DNA of 44,031 nt from positions 7,065 through 51,095 of the forward strand of contig JAUCGG010000002.1 of the NCBI GenBank assembly GCA_030378015.1, given 5' to 3'. Positions 41,156 to 44,031 of the stretch are shown here, in pieces. This DNA comes from Desulfococcaceae bacterium HSG8 (lineage in GTDB: Bacteria > Desulfobacterota > Desulfobacteria > Desulfobacterales > 4be13). The position numbers were made by a program, and so were the translations under genes. The notes below the pieces were generated by a model. It was not told where the DNA came from. It worked only from the letters and a program-made list of their open reading frames with translations, and made no database searches. The first letter of the stretch is position 1, and each line of letters starts with the position of its first letter.

Positions 41156-44031
41156 TCCGTCATTGGAAAATACGCAACAGCAAAGGTTCCGGGCCCGCAA
41201 TGGCTCCCGACCGCTGCCCCGATATTAGACATAAGAATGCTCTGGCAGTTAAACCGGTTTTCCAGCAGATCTCTCATCTGATTTGCCAGCATAGGCTCGG
41301 CTGCATGCATTACCCCGGCTTTGATCGGCACTTCCTGGTGAGGCAGACTTTGCCGAATTAGTTCCGCCACCACCTTCTGGGCGTTCCTGACACCTCTTAC
41401 CCGGTCTATTTCCGTCACTTCCCCGTTACGGACGGCAAGTATGGGTTTTGTCCGGAGAAGATTCCCTACCAGCCCCCCGGACCTGCCGATCCACCCTCCC
41501 TGCTGAAGGTACTCCGAGGTATCTGCCACAAAAAAGACCCGGATAGCGGGAATCAGCTTTTCAATATAATCCCGCACCTCTTCTATATCCGCTCCTCTTT
41601 CTGCCATCTCTGCGGCTTCTATGATCAACAGTCCTGTTCCCAGGGATACAAGCTGGCTGTCGATAATCTCAAATCGGAGATCCTTCCCCCCGCTATCTGC
41701 TCTTTGTTCCTGGTATTCTTCATAGCGGATTTGTCTGGCAGCCATTGCATGGCCATAAGCTTCGTTTATTTTACCCGACATAAGGATGGCCAGTATGTCC
41801 TCGTCAGGGGCAATTTCACTGAATACCTGGTGAAAATCCTCCTCTGAGGGTGCGGAGACCCGGGGGAAGCTTTTTTTGGAATTCTTCAGGGTGTGATAAA
41901 ATGCCGATGATGTCATGTCAGCTCCGTCAAGCCAGACTCTCTGGTTGAGCGATACGGGGATCGGTACCAGGGTAATATTCCGGGTGCGAACAATATCCGA
42001 GGGTAAATCTGACGCGCTGTCAATAACAATACGGATGCGGGCCTCCCTGGTGCGGGCTTCCCTGGTATGGTTGCTGGTATCCTCCTGGGAATCACTGGCT
42101 GTAAAAATTCCCATCTGAACCAAGTACAGCAGGTGCTTATAGGTTTGGAGGTCTGTCATCTGGCTTGCGTCAATAATATCCTGAACTTTATCATGTTTCC
42201 GAGCGAGGGACAGGGTATAAATGAGGCTTTTACGGTTCTGTATGTCAGCCTGTTTATCATTATTGATGCTGATATATTTTTCATAGGTGGCGGGATTCAG
42301 CCGCCGCAGGGTTTCAATTTCCCGGTTTCCCTCTTCAAGCAGGAAATCCAGGGCATCCCCCTGTTTAAGCCTGATGGTTTTTTCAACAGCCGGAGACCGG
42401 GGTTGAAATACAAGGGAGCCGCCTTTGCCTGATAATATCCTGTAAAATGCTTTTTTTCCCTTGGCTGTTCCGTGATACGCGTGGGTAATGCGGCCTTCGT
42501 GGAAATATATGCCTGCGGGTGCATGGCAGTCCCTGACTTCCAGCATTCCGGTTACGGATCGTTGTTCAAATACTTTCAATGCTTTTATCATCGTGGCTTC
42601 AATCATGGGGAATGCTTCAGGGGCAAAATCAGGTATGGCCAGAGGGGGGGATGTTGTTTTATTTTCTTCTTCTCCGGCTTCGGTCGAATGTTCAGCAGGG
42701 TCATTATAGGGAAAATCGGGCGTAGATTCGAGGTGGAATTCGTCTTTTTGTTCTGCATCATCCTTCAGATGCTCGGAGGATTCTTCTTCATCAAGAAAAC
42801 TTTCCAAGGATTCCTGTTCTGCGTCATCTTTAACCGAAGATTCCGGGGATTCCTCGTTAGGCAAGCTGCCCAAAGCTTCAGCCTTCGGAGCTTCGGGTGA
42901 AAATTCGTCTTTATGTTCAACATCGGTCTTCGGAGATTCTTCGTCAAGAAAGGATTCCTGCTCAACGTCAGCCTTCAGCGAAGGCTCTGAGGGTTTCTCG
43001 TTAGACAAGCTGCCCAAAGCTTCGGATGAAATTTCATCTTTATGCTCAACTCTCGGAGGCTCTTCTTCTTCAATCAAGCTCCACATGGATTCCTGCTCAG
43101 TTTCATCTTTCAGCGAAGGCTCGGGGGGTTCTTCTTCAAGTAAGTTGCCCAAGGATTCCTGCTCAGTTTCATCTTTCAGCGGAAGTTCAGAAGGCTCCTT
43201 GTCAAGCAAGCTGCCCAAAGCTTCGGATGAAATTTCATCTTTATGTTCAGCTTTCGGAGGCTCTGGGGATTCTTCTTCAATCAAGCTCCACATGGATTCC
43301 TGCTCAGTTTCATCTTTCAGCGGAAGTTCAGAAGGCTCCTCGTCAAGCAGGCTGCCCAAAGCTTCGGATGAAATTTCATCTTTATGTTCAGCTTTCGGAG
43401 GCTCTGGGGATTCTTCTTCAATCAGGCTCCACATGGATTCCTGCTCAGTTTCATCTTTCAGCGGAGGCTCTGAGGGTTCCTTATGCTCAATATCAGCCTT
43501 CAGCGGAGGCTCGGGGGGTTCTTCTTCAAGTAAGGGTTCCTGCTCAGTTTCATTTTTCAGCGGAGGCTCTGAGGGTTCCTCGTCAAGCAGGCTGTCCAAA
43601 GTTTCGGATGAAATTTCATCTTTATGCTCAACATCAGCTTTCAACGGAAGCTCGGGGGATTCTTCGTCAAGCAGGCTGTCCAAAGTTTCAGATGAAAATT
43701 CATCTTTATGCTCAACATCAGCCTTCAGCGGAGGCTCGGGGGGTTCTTCTTCAAGTAAGTTGCCCAAGGATTCCTGCTCAGTTTCATCTTTCAGCGGAAG
43801 TTCAGAAGGCTCCTCGTCAAGCAGGCTGTCCAAAGCTTCGGATGAAAATTCATCTTTATGCTCAGTTTCATCTTTCAGCGGAAGTTCAGAAGGCTCCTCG
43901 TCAAGCAGGCTGTCCAAAGCTTCGGATGAAAATTCATCTTTATGCTCAACATCATCTTTCAGCGGAAGTTCAGAAGGCTCCTCGTCAAGCAGGCTGTCCA
44001 AAGCTTCGGATGAAAATTCATCTTTATGCTC
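41152..44031 (-). CDS. DegV-family protein with DUF4388 (PATAN-like) domain and long acidic repeat region (5' end outside window)
   Basis: 959 residues visible, frame open to the window edge, so the start is missing. About the first 480 residues are imperfect copies of a 28-aa unit (LDSLLDEEPSELPLK then DDVEHKDEFSSEA), 84 bp at DNA level with very little variation at the 5' end and more decay inward: strongly acidic, Pro-rich, probably disordered. Then a DUF4388 domain (TGMLEVRDCHAPAGIYFHEG, ITHAYHG). Then a DegV fatty-acid-binding domain to the C-terminus (IVIDSASDLPSDI, SGKINEAYGHA, SEYLQQGGWIGRSG, SNIGAAVGSHCGPG). DegV proteins hold a fatty acid and hand it to a kinase in Gram-positives; fusion to DUF4388, a signalling domain, suggests a lipid-responsive regulator. 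Confidence 0.88.
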   Translation of the reverse strand, partial: EHKDEFSSEALDSLLDEEPSELPLKDDVEHKDEFSSEALDSLLDEEPSELPLKDETEHKDEFSSEALDSLLDEEPSELPLKDETEQESLGNLLEEEPPEPPLKADVEHKDEFSSETLDSLLDEESPELPLKADVEHKDEISSETLDSLLDEEPSEPPLKNETEQEPLLEEEPPEPPLKADIEHKEPSEPPLKDETEQESMWSLIEEESPEPPKAEHKDEISSEALGSLLDEEPSELPLKDETEQESMWSLIEEESPEPPKAEHKDEISSEALGSLLDKEPSELPLKDETEQESLGNLLEEEPPEPSLKDETEQESMWSLIEEEEPPRVEHKDEISSEALGSLSNEKPSEPSLKADVEQESFLDEESPKTDVEHKDEFSPEAPKAEALGSLPNEESPESSVKDDAEQESLESFLDEEESSEHLKDDAEQKDEFHLESTPDFPYNDPAEHSTEAGEEENKTTSPPLAIPDFAPEAFPMIEATMIKALKVFEQRSVTGMLEVRDCHAPAGIYFHEGRITHAYHGTAKGKKAFYRILSGKGGSLVFQPRSPAVEKTIRLKQGDALDFLLEEGNREIETLRRLNPATYEKYISINNDKQADIQNRKSLIYTLSLARKHDKVQDIIDASQMTDLQTYKHLLYLVQMGIFTASDSQEDTSNHTREARTREARIRIVIDSASDLPSDIVRTRNITLVPIPVSLNQRVWLDGADMTSSAFYHTLKNSKKSFPRVSAPSEEDFHQVFSEIAPDEDILAILMSGKINEAYGHAMAARQIRYEEYQEQRADSGGKDLRFEIIDSQLVSLGTGLLIIEAAEMAERGADIEEVRDYIEKLIPAIRVFFVADTSEYLQQGGWIGRSGGLVGNLLRTKPILAVRNGEVTEIDRVRGVRNAQKVVAELIRQSLPHQEVPIKAGVMHAAEPMLANQMRDLLENRFNCQSILMSNIGAAVGSHCGPGTFAVAYFPMTD
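42733..44031 (-). repeat. 84-bp tandem coding repeat in the DegV gene
   Basis: GAAGGCTCCTCGTCAAGCAG recurs at about 43805, 43889 and 43973, exactly 84 bp apart; further copies inward carry insertions of shorter sub-units (EQESMWSLIEEESPEPP). The least diverged units are at the window edge, so expansion probably continues beyond it. Confidence 0.88.

Overview
The window looks like chromosomal DNA of a Desulfobacterota bacterium. A Desulfobacteraceae/Desulfococcaceae relative such as the filamentous genus Desulfonema is my best guess. That is inference from gene content: giant hybrid kinases, DUF1566 proteins, a NACHT/SUMF1 gene remnant, cohesin/dockerin modules, and intergenic DNA packed with 7-bp repeats and long palindromes. 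There is no rRNA or tRNA gene to confirm it, and I saw no CRISPR array. Genes occupy most of the window, but nearly every gap is filled with repeats.

Layout. (1) 1-1014: repeats only. (2) 1015-5764 (+): two tandem secreted DUF1566 paralogues and a 983-aa secreted multidomain protein (NAGW-type repeats, FN3, cadherin-like domains, dockerin, cohesin, dockerin). The block is bracketed by a ~210-bp direct repeat at 494-704 and 5930-6137. (3) 6362-8335 (+): an ABC exporter half-transporter. (4) 8336-9067: a nested mosaic of inverted repeats. (5) 9068-24225 (-): four very large hybrid histidine kinases with periplasmic SBP_bac_3 or cytoplasmic REC/GAF/PAS inputs. Three end in HPt plus a shared unnamed C-terminal domain. 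Two are recent duplicates and carry 7-bp repeat arrays read in frame (18 and 15 units). Small kinase-tail remnants lie beside them. (6) 24636-31751 (-): an accessory, defence-like island with an AAA/ABC ATPase plus TOPRIM pair (PARIS/OLD-like, TTGA overlap), an IS630 remnant, a palindromic element, a NACHT gene broken by a deletion onto a SUMF1 tail, an orphan Unstab_antitox-type antitoxin, and a 795-aa coiled-coil McrB-like AAA+ ATPase. (7) 32064-40918 (-): a chemosensory/partner-switch cassette made of an sCache MCP, a periplasmic PBP-like protein, a porin-like barrel, a second MCP, a REC-PP2C-anti-sigma-kinase fusion, a STAS protein and a REC-DHp protein without an ATPase domain. (8) 41152-44031 (-): a DegV/DUF4388 protein with a long acidic 28-residue repeat region, running off the window edge.

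How the genes may work together. Region 7 contains the parts of an RsbU/RsbW/RsbV-type switch beside two chemoreceptors and periplasmic and outer-membrane proteins, so it may couple a periplasmic solute signal to a partner switch. The kinases of region 5 would feed HPt-type phosphorelays whose final regulators are not in the window.

The most distinctive feature is the repeat biology. At least three heptamer families are present: A, GTGATGC/GTGAAAC; B, GGCAGTC/GACTGCC; C, GATTTAC. They form arrays that often occur as head-to-head inverted pairs, abut or supply stop codons, and have entered two kinase genes in multiples of three units. A second family is palindromes with fixed GGAGTGC...GCACTCC ends but different, self-complementary arms.
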